NCBI GenBank assembly: GCA_023415595.1 | Contig: JAEZJW010000223.1 | Location: forward strand, 1-17,489 | DNA length: 17,489 nt | From: Bacillota bacterium | Lineage (GTDB): Bacteria; Bacillota; Clostridia; Lachnospirales; Lachnospiraceae | Reading direction: 5' to 3' | Shown: positions 7,372-13,723 of the stretch, one piece after another | How positions within the stretch are numbered: position 1 is the first letter of the stretch | Layout of the letters: each line of letters opens with the position of its first letter | The notes under the pieces: model-generated | Told to the model about the DNA's origin: nothing | Database searches by the model: none | What the model saw: only the letters and a program-made list of their open reading frames with translations | Translations under genes and position numbers: made by a program

Positions 7372-8088
7372 ATGAATCTAATTGTTTTTGATATAGATGG
7401 AACAATGTTTTTGGACAACAAAGCTTCGTCTGAAGCATTTAAAAATGCTTTACTACATTTATACGATATTATGAATTATTCAACTATCTGGGATAATTAC
7501 CGTATTGGTTCTGATATTGGAATATTACGATATTTATATAAAGAAAAATATAAAAGTGATTTATCATGGGATGAGTTGAATAGGTTTCAATTATATTACT
7601 ATAATGAGTTTGTAAAAATATGTTTATTAACGGATAATAAACTTATTAAAGTAAATGGGTTAGAAGGAATAATTGATAATATATATAAGAGTGATAAATG
7701 GTGTTTGGCAATATACTCCGGGGGAATGAAAAAGGTTGCATTAAAAAAGTTGGATATATATGGTATAACAGAAAGGAAATATCCCATATCTACGGCAGAA
7801 GATGGACTTTTAAGAGAGGAAATATTTAAATCGACTGTATATAAGGCGAAAGTTATTTACAATAAGGAATACTTTGACAACATCATTTTAGTTGGAGATT
7901 CATACCAAGATATCCGTGTTTCAAAAAAATTATCAATACCAATGATAGGTATAACAACCACAATGAAACGGAACGATTTTTTATCAGCAGGTATTAGTCA
8001 TACAGTTGATGATTATGTAGATTATAAATGTTTTAATAATATATTGAGTTTTTTAAGTGAGCAGGGGGATAAGAAATGTCGGTTGTAG
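7372..8088 (+). CDS. HAD-superfamily hydrolase (phosphatase-like)
   Basis: The protein has 238 residues. All four HAD motifs are present: DIDGT (Asp7 nucleophile, Asp9 acid/base), Ser116 in IYSGG, a Lys around 153-160, and GDSYQD (175-180). A helical C1-type cap occupies about residues 15-95, as in phosphoglycolate phosphatase and nucleotidase-like members. Between the deaminase-fold genes a nucleotide monophosphate substrate is plausible but not proven. An upstream stop at 7360-7362 makes ATG 7372 the earliest possible start. Oddly, no ribosome site lies just before it; the only good one (AAAGGAGTG, 7328-7336) is about 36 bases away and instead fits a 6-codon open frame at 7346. The 3' end overlaps the next gene by 13 bases. 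Confidence 0.85.
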   Translation: MNLIVFDIDGTMFLDNKASSEAFKNALLHLYDIMNYSTIWDNYRIGSDIGILRYLYKEKYKSDLSWDELNRFQLYYYNEFVKICLLTDNKLIKVNGLEGIIDNIYKSDKWCLAIYSGGMKKVALKKLDIYGITERKYPISTAEDGLLREEIFKSTVYKAKVIYNKEYFDNIILVGDSYQDIRVSKKLSIPMIGITTTMKRNDFLSAGISHTVDDYVDYKCFNNILSFLSEQGDKKCRL

Positions 8089-8690
8089 ATTTAAGTAAAA
8101 GAATATCAGATAATTGGGATGAATATAATCAGTATAAAAAATCGGAAGATAGTAAAATTTATATTAAAGGGGACATCATTCTAGACAATGTTGGTCCTGC
8201 ATCCGTGAATATTACTGCTGGTGAAAGGTGGTATGACTATACAAAAAATAAGTACTATAAAATTCCTTTTGAAGGAATCAAATTGAAACCAGGAAAAAAT
8301 ATAACAATAGAGACCAGCCAAAAATTTGCATTGCCATATAATATTTTTGGAGTTATCTATGGAACCGGAAAAAATATTTTTAGAGGAGGATTTGTATCAT
8401 CCGGTAAAATTAATCCAGGATTTTGTGGATACCTAAAAATTGGCTATTATAATGGCAGCGACGGAACGATATGTTTTAGAAAAGGTGATTTGCTAGCTTG
8501 TTGTGCATTCCATGAGATGGAGACTCATATTGAAAATGCTTTAGAACATTATTTGAGTGATGTAGAAGCAGAAATTTTAGATAATAGAGGCATTCGAAAA
8601 GTAATTAATTGGTGTAAAGATAATTGGTACTCTCTTTTATCTATTTTGATATCCATATGTGCACTTGTTGTTTCTATTATTTATAATTAG
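8076..8690 (+). CDS. Membrane-anchored dCTP deaminase/dUTPase-fold protein, likely non-catalytic
   Basis: The protein has 204 residues. Residues about 28-150 follow the trimeric dUTPase/Dcd jelly-roll pattern: GDIILDNVGPASVNI (32-46), IKLKPGKNITIET (68-80), GKINPGFCGYLKIGYYNGS (110-128) and FRKGDLLACCAF (134-145). Where catalytic relatives have a Glu (LTFEIFN in the next gene) this one has LKIGYYN, and the Ser-Ser-x-x-Arg loop is replaced by GTGKNIFRGG, so deamination is unlikely. A WCKDNWYS linker leads to one hydrophobic helix (about 186-203) and the stop, giving a tail anchor with the fold facing the cytoplasm. Tail-anchored dUTPase-fold proteins are unusual. Translation is probably coupled to the HAD gene through the 13-base overlap, with GGGGGAT as ribosome site. 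A nucleotide-sensing membrane protein is an inference. Confidence 0.72.
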   Translation: MSVVDLSKRISDNWDEYNQYKKSEDSKIYIKGDIILDNVGPASVNITAGERWYDYTKNKYYKIPFEGIKLKPGKNITIETSQKFALPYNIFGVIYGTGKNIFRGGFVSSGKINPGFCGYLKIGYYNGSDGTICFRKGDLLACCAFHEMETHIENALEHYLSDVEAEILDNRGIRKVINWCKDNWYSLLSILISICALVVSIIYN

Positions 8691-8723
8691 CAAATACATA
8701 TAATATAGAAAGGATGTGGTTCC

Positions 8724-9257
8724 TTGTTAATAGTTGGAGATAATTTAATTGAATTAGTGCAGCAACATGAGATTGTTAATAAAAGTGAGAACTTTGATGT
8801 AACATGCATAAGTTTGAAGTTGGGAAGCGAAACTATTAGTTATGTTAAAAAACCAGGTTTTGACACCTTGGTATATGGTGAGCATATTCCAGAAGATATT
8901 ATTGAAAAAAAATGTATTACTGATGAAGGTATTATTATTCCTCCACACTCATCTGTTTTAGCCTCATCGTATGAGTATATAAAAATGCCTATTGGATATT
9001 TTGGGTTAATACAAACAAAAGGATCTCTAGCTAGATTATTTGTATCTATACAATTCTCTGATGGACAAGTAGACCCGGGATTTGCTGGTAAATTAACCTT
9101 TGAAATATTTAATGGATCAGAGTTTAATATAAAGTTACATAAGACACAAAAGGTAGCAAATTTGTACATATTTAAGACATCAACAAAAAACATTAAAAGC
9201 TATAAGGGAAAATATAATAACGCTAATGGACCAACAATAGCAATGCCTGAAGACTAA
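8724..9257 (+). CDS. dCTP deaminase-like protein retaining the catalytic Glu
   Basis: The protein has 177 residues from a TTG start with AAAGGA about 10 bases upstream; no better in-frame start keeps the first strand. Dcd-family features are DVTCISLKLG (25-34), a GIIIPPHSSVLASSYEYI block (69-86), TKGSLARLFVSIQFSDG (98-114), VDPGFAGKLTFEIFN (116-130) and HKTQKVANLYIF (139-150). The Arg-Ser-Ser-x-x-Arg loop reads KGSLAR, keeping the second Ser (101) and Arg104, and Glu127 sits in the general-base position. This is the copy of the three most likely to be catalytic, although the Arg-to-Lys and Ser-to-Gly changes suggest an altered substrate such as a modified dCTP. It lies 33 bases after the anchored paralogue and 18 bases before the papain-fold gene. 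Confidence 0.78.
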   Translation: MLIVGDNLIELVQQHEIVNKSENFDVTCISLKLGSETISYVKKPGFDTLVYGEHIPEDIIEKKCITDEGIIIPPHSSVLASSYEYIKMPIGYFGLIQTKGSLARLFVSIQFSDGQVDPGFAGKLTFEIFNGSEFNIKLHKTQKVANLYIFKTSTKNIKSYKGKYNNANGPTIAMPED

Positions 9258-9275
9258 AGTAAAGAAAGTGGCGCC

Positions 9276-9830
9276 ATGAAAAGATATGTGATTGCAGATA
9301 ATTATTTATGTTTTTGTGCATTAATCGAAATGATATTAGATGATTCATATGGTATAAAAGTTAGTCAATATGAATTGGCTGAAGTATTTGGGGTGACATT
9401 TCCTACAGGAACCAAAACTATAATAAAAAATGCCAAATACAGTGATAAAGATAATGAGCTAGGTTTGCATATTTGTTTGGAAGAAATCAATCATTATTTT
9501 GAAATTAACAATATTAGACTTAAATTATCATATCGTCATATTAATCAGTTTGATACTGATGAAATAGATGAATTTAATAAGATAAGCTTTAGAAAAAACA
9601 AGTATATTATATATGCTTTTTGCTATGGTAAGTTGTTTAATAAAATCGACTTATATGATATAGGTCATAGTGTATTATTAGAAGAAGTTCTATCAGATAG
9701 AATAATAAAAATTTATGACCCAGGCCCTGTTGGATATGGGTCTAAAGATGTGAGTAGATACGAAATGTATGACGCAATGAGGTCGGGAAGTAATAGGTTA
9801 TTCGGAATATACGTTTTTGAAATGCTTTAA
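9276..9830 (+). CDS. Papain-like (peptidase C39-type) cysteine protease fold protein
   Basis: The protein has 184 residues and is cytosolic, with no signal peptide or membrane helix. The N-terminus ADNYLCFCALIEMILDDSYG matches the active-site helix of C39-like peptidases (Q/DNYxCGxAxL), with Cys12 or Cys14 as nucleophile. YDIGHSVLLEEV supplies the His (His130) and IKIYDPGP the Asp/Asn (Asp147), which is the Cys-His-Asp order and spacing of the fold. Relatives process bacteriocin leaders, act as toxins or deamidases, or are inactive. In this setting it could be an effector or a proteolytic activator of another island protein. The ribosome site is poor (GAAAGTGG). It is the last gene of the cluster. 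The assignment is from motif pattern, so peptidase activity is uncertain. Confidence 0.6.
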   Translation: MKRYVIADNYLCFCALIEMILDDSYGIKVSQYELAEVFGVTFPTGTKTIIKNAKYSDKDNELGLHICLEEINHYFEINNIRLKLSYRHINQFDTDEIDEFNKISFRKNKYIIYAFCYGKLFNKIDLYDIGHSVLLEEVLSDRIIKIYDPGPVGYGSKDVSRYEMYDAMRSGSNRLFGIYVFEML

Positions 9831-10158
9831 TACGGCATTAGTATATATTTGGAAGGTGAGTGGGGAGTCCGGAAGATAACTTGGACAACCTAACACCTAA
9901 TCCCAGGTTTCGTAGGCACACCAACTGGGTTATACTTTCAAGTAATGTTGGCTTTGAAATATCATGCAAGATGCTCATTGAGGCTTAGTTTTAATTCGGT
10001 TTTGATAATTTCTTCGTTTAATTGTATAATGTTATCAGACATGTTTAATAGCCTCATTTGGAAGATTTTATGTGGTAACTTTATTTTACCAAACGGCTAT
10101 GGAACATGTCCATTTTTATTATTAAATTGAATTTGCGAAACTAATATTACGTTATCCG
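9831..10158. other. Gap with decayed mobile-element DNA
   Basis: No intact gene is seen. The segment 9845-9945 contains an imperfect palindrome (CCCAGG...ACTGGG with flanking TAAT/GTTA) that could end an insertion. The stretch 9962-10042 carries a transposase start on the minus strand, listed separately. Short open frames on the plus strand here lack ribosome sites and family resemblance. Confidence 0.45.
9962..10042 (-). pseudogene. IS256-family transposase, N-terminal remnant
   Basis: On the minus strand ATG 10042-10040, preceded by GAGG 9 bases upstream, opens a 26-codon frame reading MSDNIIQLNEEIIKTELK and then LSLNEHLA before a TGA at 9962. The first 18 residues match the start of IS256-family (Mutator-type) transposases as I recall it (MS.NIIQLNEELIK..LK). 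After that the usual SVEETLN segment is missing, so the element was truncated by deletion. Too little remains to identify inverted repeats. It marks past transposition at the right edge of the island. Confidence 0.55.
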
Positions 10159-10465
10159 CAAGGCTTAGGAAGAATAAAACACTCGCCGTCTGGCTCCTGT
10201 TTCATTCCTCCCACTTCCATAATATACTCGGATAACGAGCGGCGAATTGTAAAAACGGCAATTCAACGTCGAGCAAAGCCTTGTCTGAAAAACGTGTCCA
10301 AGGCTTGGCAAGAAAAAGTCATTTCGCCAGTGGGCTCATGCTTTTTCTTGCTGACTTCGCTACATTTGGTTAACTCGCGGATAGACGGGAAAAGCCTTGT
10401 CCGAGAAACACGGCCAAGGCTTAGGAAGAATAAACACTCGCCAACTGGCTCCTGTTTATTCTTCC
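10159..10465. repeat. Three tandem copies of a two-hairpin palindromic repeat
   Basis: Copies lie at 10159-10211, 10276-10341 and 10392-10465. The full unit has a first hairpin AAGCCTTG...CAAGGCTT and, right after it, a second hairpin with a conserved core CTCGCCannnGGCTC. In the third copy the second stem is GGAAGAATAAACA (10424-10436) against TGTTTATTCTTCC (10453-10465), perfectly complementary. In the second copy the stem is GCAAGAAAAAG (10308-10318) against CTTTTTCTTGC (10331-10341), also perfect, although the arms differ from the third copy. Paired changes therefore keep the structure. The first copy has two mismatches and lacks the left arm of hairpin one. GTTATCCG (10151-10158) and CGGATAAC (10229-10236) flank it as inverted repeats. 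Related worn copies lie at 1493 and 6459. No protein is encoded. Confidence 0.75.
10378..10391 (+). repeat. 14-base direct repeat shared with the left island edge
   Basis: CGGATAGACGGGAA here is identical to 1493-1506. It also resembles the 3' end of the adjacent tRNA-Gly read on the plus strand, GCGGATAACGGGAATCG (10544-10560). It directly precedes the third palindromic repeat copy. It may be part of that repeat family and not a true attachment site. Confidence 0.5.
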
Positions 10466-10490
10466 CGCTTACCTTTTATAATTACATAAC

Positions 10491-10531
10491 AAAAAAAGAC
10501 CTATGTCACATTGAAAACTGTGCCATAGGTC
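10491..10531 (-). terminator. Terminator of tRNA-Gly
   Basis: GACCTATGTCACA (10498-10510) pairs with TGTGCCATAGGTC (10519-10531) with one mismatch around an 8-base loop. On the minus strand it is followed by seven Ts (10497-10491). It lies 12 bases after the tRNA 3' end, the normal place for the tRNA terminator. An A-rich flank on the other side makes it usable in both directions. Confidence 0.8.
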
Positions 10532-10542
10532 ATTTTTTGTTA

Positions 10543-10613
10543 AGCGGATAACGGGAATCGAACCCGCATCTCAAGCTTGGGAAGCTCGCATTCTGCCATT
10601 GAACCATATCCGC
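10543..10613 (-). tRNA. tRNA-Gly (anticodon CCC)
   Basis: The minus strand folds as a complete 71-base cloverleaf. The acceptor stem GCGGATA/TATCCGC is perfect over 7 pairs, the D arm is GTTC/GAAT, the anticodon stem is CGAGC/GCTTG with loop TTCCCAA, and the T arm is GCGGG-TTCGATT-CCCGT. Bases 34-36 are CCC, reading GGG glycine codons. CCA is not encoded and the discriminator base is T. Its 3' end faces the AT-rich island, the usual orientation for islands that integrate at a tRNA 3' end. Promoter and terminator are both visible. Confidence 0.93.
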
Positions 10614-10621
10614 ATAGTTCT

Positions 10622-10649
10622 ATTTTATATTTTTATTGAAAAAAGTCAA
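10622..10649 (-). promoter_or_regulatory. Promoter of tRNA-Gly
   Basis: On the minus strand TTGACT (10649-10644), a 16-base spacer and TAAAAT (10627-10622) form a good sigma-70-type promoter whose -10 box ends 8 bases before the first tRNA base. Confidence 0.65.
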
Positions 10650-10816
10650 TACAAAGTGTGCGACATGGATAAAAAAGATGGAATTGGTAAAGATATAGAA
10701 AGAGTATTAATAAAACCCAAGTCGGTATGGATGGAATTAAATTTATTGAGTTCCACTATATGACTTAGGTATAAATATTTACTAATCTGAGAAGAATATA
10801 TTTTGAGGTGATGACA

Positions 10817-11686
10817 GTGAAAAAGAACAAATTTACCGAATTTTTCAAAGGTAAAGGTTATTACGTGTTATTGTTTGTCGGTGTTATAGCTATAGCTGCA
10901 GTAGCGATCATTGGATCTAATTTATCCTCGAAGCCTCAGGATGAGGGACAAGATTATGTTGATCTAAATGAACCGGATAATAACATAGCGGCTGAAGAGG
11001 ATGATACTCTTACAGCCGAGGATAACATTTCTTCTGGTGATGTTGCCAATAATGAAGACAGCACCGCACAGAATGACACAGCTGCTCAGGATGTTACAGA
11101 CAATGACAGCTTACTGGAATATGATATTTATACACAAGAAGAAGAGAATGGAATCGATCTGGCCGAGGCAGCAGGGACAGAAGAGACAGAGGCAGCAGTA
11201 GAACCCGAAGCAGTTGAGACCTCAGGTACTACAGTAGAGGCAGATAACAGAGCCGAGAGCCTGAAATTCAATGTGGAGAAAGGCCTCCTCTGGCCGGTAG
11301 AAGGTAATGTGATCATTCCTTACAGCATGGACCACACAACGTACTTTTCAACATTAATGCAGTTTAAATGCAACCCGGCAATTATTATAGATGCTGAGGT
11401 GGGGACAGAAGTTAAGGCAGCAACAGACGGAGTTGTAACCAGTGTTGACACGAACGAAGAGACCGGTCTAACCATCACCACCGATATCGGAAACGGTTTC
11501 TCCCTTGTCTATGGTCAGCTTTCAGAGAAAGACAACTCCCTCGAGGTAGGGGACAGGCTGAAGGAAGGAGATGTCGTTGGTACTGTTAATGAGCCGACGA
11601 AATACTACTCCGTAGAAGGCAGTAATCTATACTTCCAGGTATTAGAGAACAGCGAAACAGTCAACCCGATGTTATATCTTCGTTAA
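10817..11686 (+). CDS. SpoIIQ-like LytM/M23 domain protein, catalytically degenerate
   Basis: The protein has 289 residues. I chose the GTG at 10817 because GAGGTG (10805-10810) lies 6 bases before it; starts at 10808 and 10811 would overlap that site. A short basic N-terminus precedes one membrane helix (YYVLLFVGVIAIAAVAIIG, about 14-32), then a long acidic low-complexity linker, then a C-terminal M23 fold (LLWPVEGNVIIPYS, GTEVKAATDGVV, GDRLKEGDVVG). All M23 zinc ligands appear lost: the HxGxD position reads NPAIII, the YxH position reads YGQ, and the HLHFE position reads NLYFQV. This layout matches SpoIIQ, the forespore half of the engulfment channel, which binds the mother-cell protein SpoIIIAH and need not be a peptidase. 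It is followed by a strong hairpin. A role in sporulation is inferred. Confidence 0.75.
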   Translation: MKKNKFTEFFKGKGYYVLLFVGVIAIAAVAIIGSNLSSKPQDEGQDYVDLNEPDNNIAAEEDDTLTAEDNISSGDVANNEDSTAQNDTAAQDVTDNDSLLEYDIYTQEEENGIDLAEAAGTEETEAAVEPEAVETSGTTVEADNRAESLKFNVEKGLLWPVEGNVIIPYSMDHTTYFSTLMQFKCNPAIIIDAEVGTEVKAATDGVVTSVDTNEETGLTITTDIGNGFSLVYGQLSEKDNSLEVGDRLKEGDVVGTVNEPTKYYSVEGSNLYFQVLENSETVNPMLYLR

Positions 11687-11704
11687 GAGATTATGATAGC
11701 AATA

Positions 11705-11744
11705 AAGCAGGGTATATAGGAGTAACCTCTTATATGCCCTGCTT
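11705..11744. terminator. Terminator after the SpoIIQ-like gene
   Basis: An 18-base stem (11705-11722 with 11727-11744; AAGCAGGG...CCCTGCTT, two G-T wobbles) has the loop TAAC. It lies 19 bases after the stop. A second GC-rich hairpin, GTGCGCC/GGCGCAC (11751-11768), follows and could serve the opposing niaR gene. Neither has a long U-tract. Confidence 0.65.
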
Positions 11745-11790
11745 CTTATAGTGCGCCGCCGGGCGCACGTTTCATCATGAATAAATGCCC

Positions 11791-12303
11791 TTATTCTATT
11801 AAATAACCCTTCTCCCTCAGTGCCTTTTCGACCCGATCCAGGGTTTCCTCTGTATCTCCTTCGATGGTGTGCTGATGGATGCCTGCAGTCAGCTCCTTCA
11901 GGGGAACGATTTTCTTCTCGCTTACCTTCCGGACGAAATCATAAACATCACTACGGTTACGTATGATTAAGGGAGTAGCAATCTCGCCGTAGATTTCATG
12001 GTTTACCATTACGTCAAGGATCTTACCTCCATGATCGACAATCGTACATAGCTCATCCTCAATCTGCTCCGTCGTATGCTTCACCCGGTATACTCGCTTT
12101 ACCTTAAGGTACTCTGACTGATACAGCAGGTATCCCTTGGTCGTGGAGAGCAGGTTATAATCGGATGCCCGAAGGAGTGCGATATCCTGGACGATGACCT
12201 GTCTGCTGACGCCCAGAAGCTTCGCCAGTTCCCCTCCGGAGATGGGCTCCTGCCGATTCTTCAAGATCTTGATTAAATTATCTCTACGCAGATTTCCTTC
12301 CAT
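11791..12303 (-). CDS. niaR: NiaR-type niacin-responsive transcriptional repressor (HTH + 3H domain)
   Basis: The protein has 170 residues. ATG 12303 is favoured over 12309 because AGAGG lies 8 bases before it and only 2 bases before the other. The N-terminus is a winged helix (RRDNLIKILKNRQEPISGGELAKLLGVSRQVIVQDIALLR in two parts; GELAKLLGVSRQVIVQDI is the recognition unit). The C-terminal 3H domain shows VKHTTEQIEDEL, the DHGG/VNHEIYGE segment and GIHQHTIEGDTEE, giving the conserved histidines that bind a metal and nicotinate. NiaR (YrxA) represses NAD synthesis or niacin uptake genes when nicotinate is plentiful. No nad or niaP gene is adjacent, so its targets lie elsewhere. It converges with the SpoIIQ-like gene and diverges from the zinc-ribbon operon. 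Confidence 0.87.
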   Translation of the reverse strand: MEGNLRRDNLIKILKNRQEPISGGELAKLLGVSRQVIVQDIALLRASDYNLLSTTKGYLLYQSEYLKVKRVYRVKHTTEQIEDELCTIVDHGGKILDVMVNHEIYGEIATPLIIRNRSDVYDFVRKVSEKKIVPLKELTAGIHQHTIEGDTEETLDRVEKALREKGYLIE

Positions 12304-12612
12304 ACTCATTTCCTCTTCTATCCGAATGTCATATCCGGCGACCTGCTAATGGCTGTTACCGGACTCCTAAGCCTAATTATATACGTTCTTCCCTATGAAA
12401 GCAACCGATTCCTGTAAGTAAGTAGGATAGAATACCTACATAGAATAGCATCATCTTATGAGGAAGATATTGTATCTAAATCAATGTAGTAATATAATAG
12501 AATCATTTACAAAAGGAAAATACTAGTACTTTTCTATTAGATATCAGCTTCCGAATGAACCACTCACAATCATATGTATGGGTTTGATAAGGAAGAGTTA
12601 GGAGGAAATATC
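12304..12612. promoter_or_regulatory. Divergent intergenic region with a strong promoter for the zinc-ribbon operon
   Basis: A clear plus-strand promoter is TTGTAT (12470-12475), a 17-base spacer and TATAAT (12493-12498), leaving a leader of roughly 110 bases. A short inverted repeat GTAGG(12422-12426)/CCTAC(12435-12439) lies just upstream and could be a regulator site, possibly for NiaR, but I cannot match it to a known operator. No gene is seen in the 309 bases. Confidence 0.6.
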
Positions 12613-12939
12613 ATGGCTACATATAAGCAACCCTGTATTCACTGTAACACCTTCATCGATCGGGACGCCAGGTTCTGCCCTACCTGCGGCAGCCATAGTC
12701 CCTTCGGGTATCGCTGTCCAACCTGCCTGAGAGAGATACATAAGAATGAGGCGGTCTGTGCAGGCTGCGGAAGGCCGCTCTATGTTACCTGCCCCTCCTG
12801 CTCCGGGAGGACCTTCGTGCAGGAGAAATGTAATAGCTGCGGAGCGAGCCTGATGATCCAATGTCGTAATCACCGCTGTGGTGTTCTGCAATTCTTCGAG
12901 AATACGAAATGCACCGCGTGCGGTAAAACAATTAAGTAA
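12613..12939 (+). CDS. Zinc-ribbon protein with eight CxxC-type knuckles
   Basis: The protein has 108 residues. ATG 12613 with GGAGGAAA upstream is clearly better than the frame extension back to 12574. It is almost entirely zinc ribbons: CIHC/CPTC, CPTC/CAGC, CPSC/CNSC and CRNHRC/CTAC, which make four tetracysteine zinc sites. No enzyme domain or membrane helix is present, so it is probably a scaffold or a protein/nucleic-acid adaptor. It is first in an operon of three, 16 bases before the second gene. Confidence 0.75.
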   Translation: MATYKQPCIHCNTFIDRDARFCPTCGSHSPFGYRCPTCLREIHKNEAVCAGCGRPLYVTCPSCSGRTFVQEKCNSCGASLMIQCRNHRCGVLQFFENTKCTACGKTIK

Positions 12940-12955
12940 AGGAGGAACAGAAATT

Positions 12956-13711
12956 ATGTTAAAAGCATTTACCAGAAATTATGAAGATAACTCCACCGAA
13001 GCAGGCTTTCAATTCACCTTCTACTGTGACAACTGCCATGACGGCTATAAATCAAGCTTCATTGAAAGCGATACCTATAAGAAGAAAAAGGGGCTGAGGG
13101 GTCTGACCCAGGGTGCCAGCATCCTCGGAAACCTGGTGGGCGGCAAGCTGTCCAGCTTCGGTTATGCAGCAGCGCGCGGAGGAGATGTCCTCTCGGAGCG
13201 CTTTAACGGGATGAGCCCGGAATGGCAGAAGGAACACGATAAGGCCTTTGAATTAAGCCAGAATGAGGCTGAACAGCATTTTCACCGCTGTCATTCCTGC
13301 CACAAATATGTATGTGATGCCTGTCTGAACGAGGATGAGGGACTATGTGTGGATTGTGCACCCAGGCAGGAGGTCTTTGTGGCAAAGGCACGAGCCGATG
13401 CTATGAGACGTAATATTGAGGAAGCCGGAGCCACGTCTACCGTCTGGCAGGGTAAGATAGAGAGCAAGACGATCGTGTGTCCCACCTGCGGTAAGCCTGC
13501 AGGTACCGGCAAGTTCTGCAGTAACTGCGGAGCCAGTATGGAAATGAACGCCTGCGGCAGGTGTGGCGCTAAGCTGGCACAGGGGGTACGCTTCTGTAAT
13601 AATTGCGGCGCACCGACGGAACCCCCCGCCACAGGGAAATGCCCCGGCTGTGGGCAGGAAAATCCACCCGGAACGAAGTTCTGCGGCGGCTGTGGGACAA
13701 AATTAGGATAG
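12956..13711 (+). CDS. Zinc-ribbon protein with C-terminal double-zinc-ribbon repeats
   Basis: The protein has 251 residues starting at ATG 12956, with GGAGGAA 8 bases upstream. An N-terminal treble-clef-like part carries CDNC (near residue 25) and, after a Gly-rich helix segment, CHSC, CDAC and CVDC (about 110-140). A helical spacer leads to three or more double-zinc-ribbon units: CPTCG/CSNCG, CGRCG/CNNCG and CPGCG/CGGCG at the C-terminus. The middle GASILGNLVGGKLSSFGYAAARGG segment is hydrophobic but too polar for a firm membrane call. The C-terminal units resemble bacterial DZR domains used as protein-docking modules. It is 12 bases from the next gene, so the three proteins probably act together. 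Function unknown. Confidence 0.75.
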   Translation: MLKAFTRNYEDNSTEAGFQFTFYCDNCHDGYKSSFIESDTYKKKKGLRGLTQGASILGNLVGGKLSSFGYAAARGGDVLSERFNGMSPEWQKEHDKAFELSQNEAEQHFHRCHSCHKYVCDACLNEDEGLCVDCAPRQEVFVAKARADAMRRNIEEAGATSTVWQGKIESKTIVCPTCGKPAGTGKFCSNCGASMEMNACGRCGAKLAQGVRFCNNCGAPTEPPATGKCPGCGQENPPGTKFCGGCGTKLG

Positions 13712-13723
13712 TGGGGTGAATAC

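Noticed and set aside
9945..10130. Plus-strand open frame of 61 codons
   Set aside because: It is antisense to the IS256-type remnant and has no ribosome site or recognisable family.
10159..10465. CRISPR array
   Set aside because: There are only three diverged copies with irregular spacing, internal palindromes longer than a CRISPR repeat, and no cas genes.
10294..10551. Plus-strand open frame of 85 codons
   Set aside because: It runs through the palindromic repeats and the tRNA terminator, has no family resemblance and no ribosome site.
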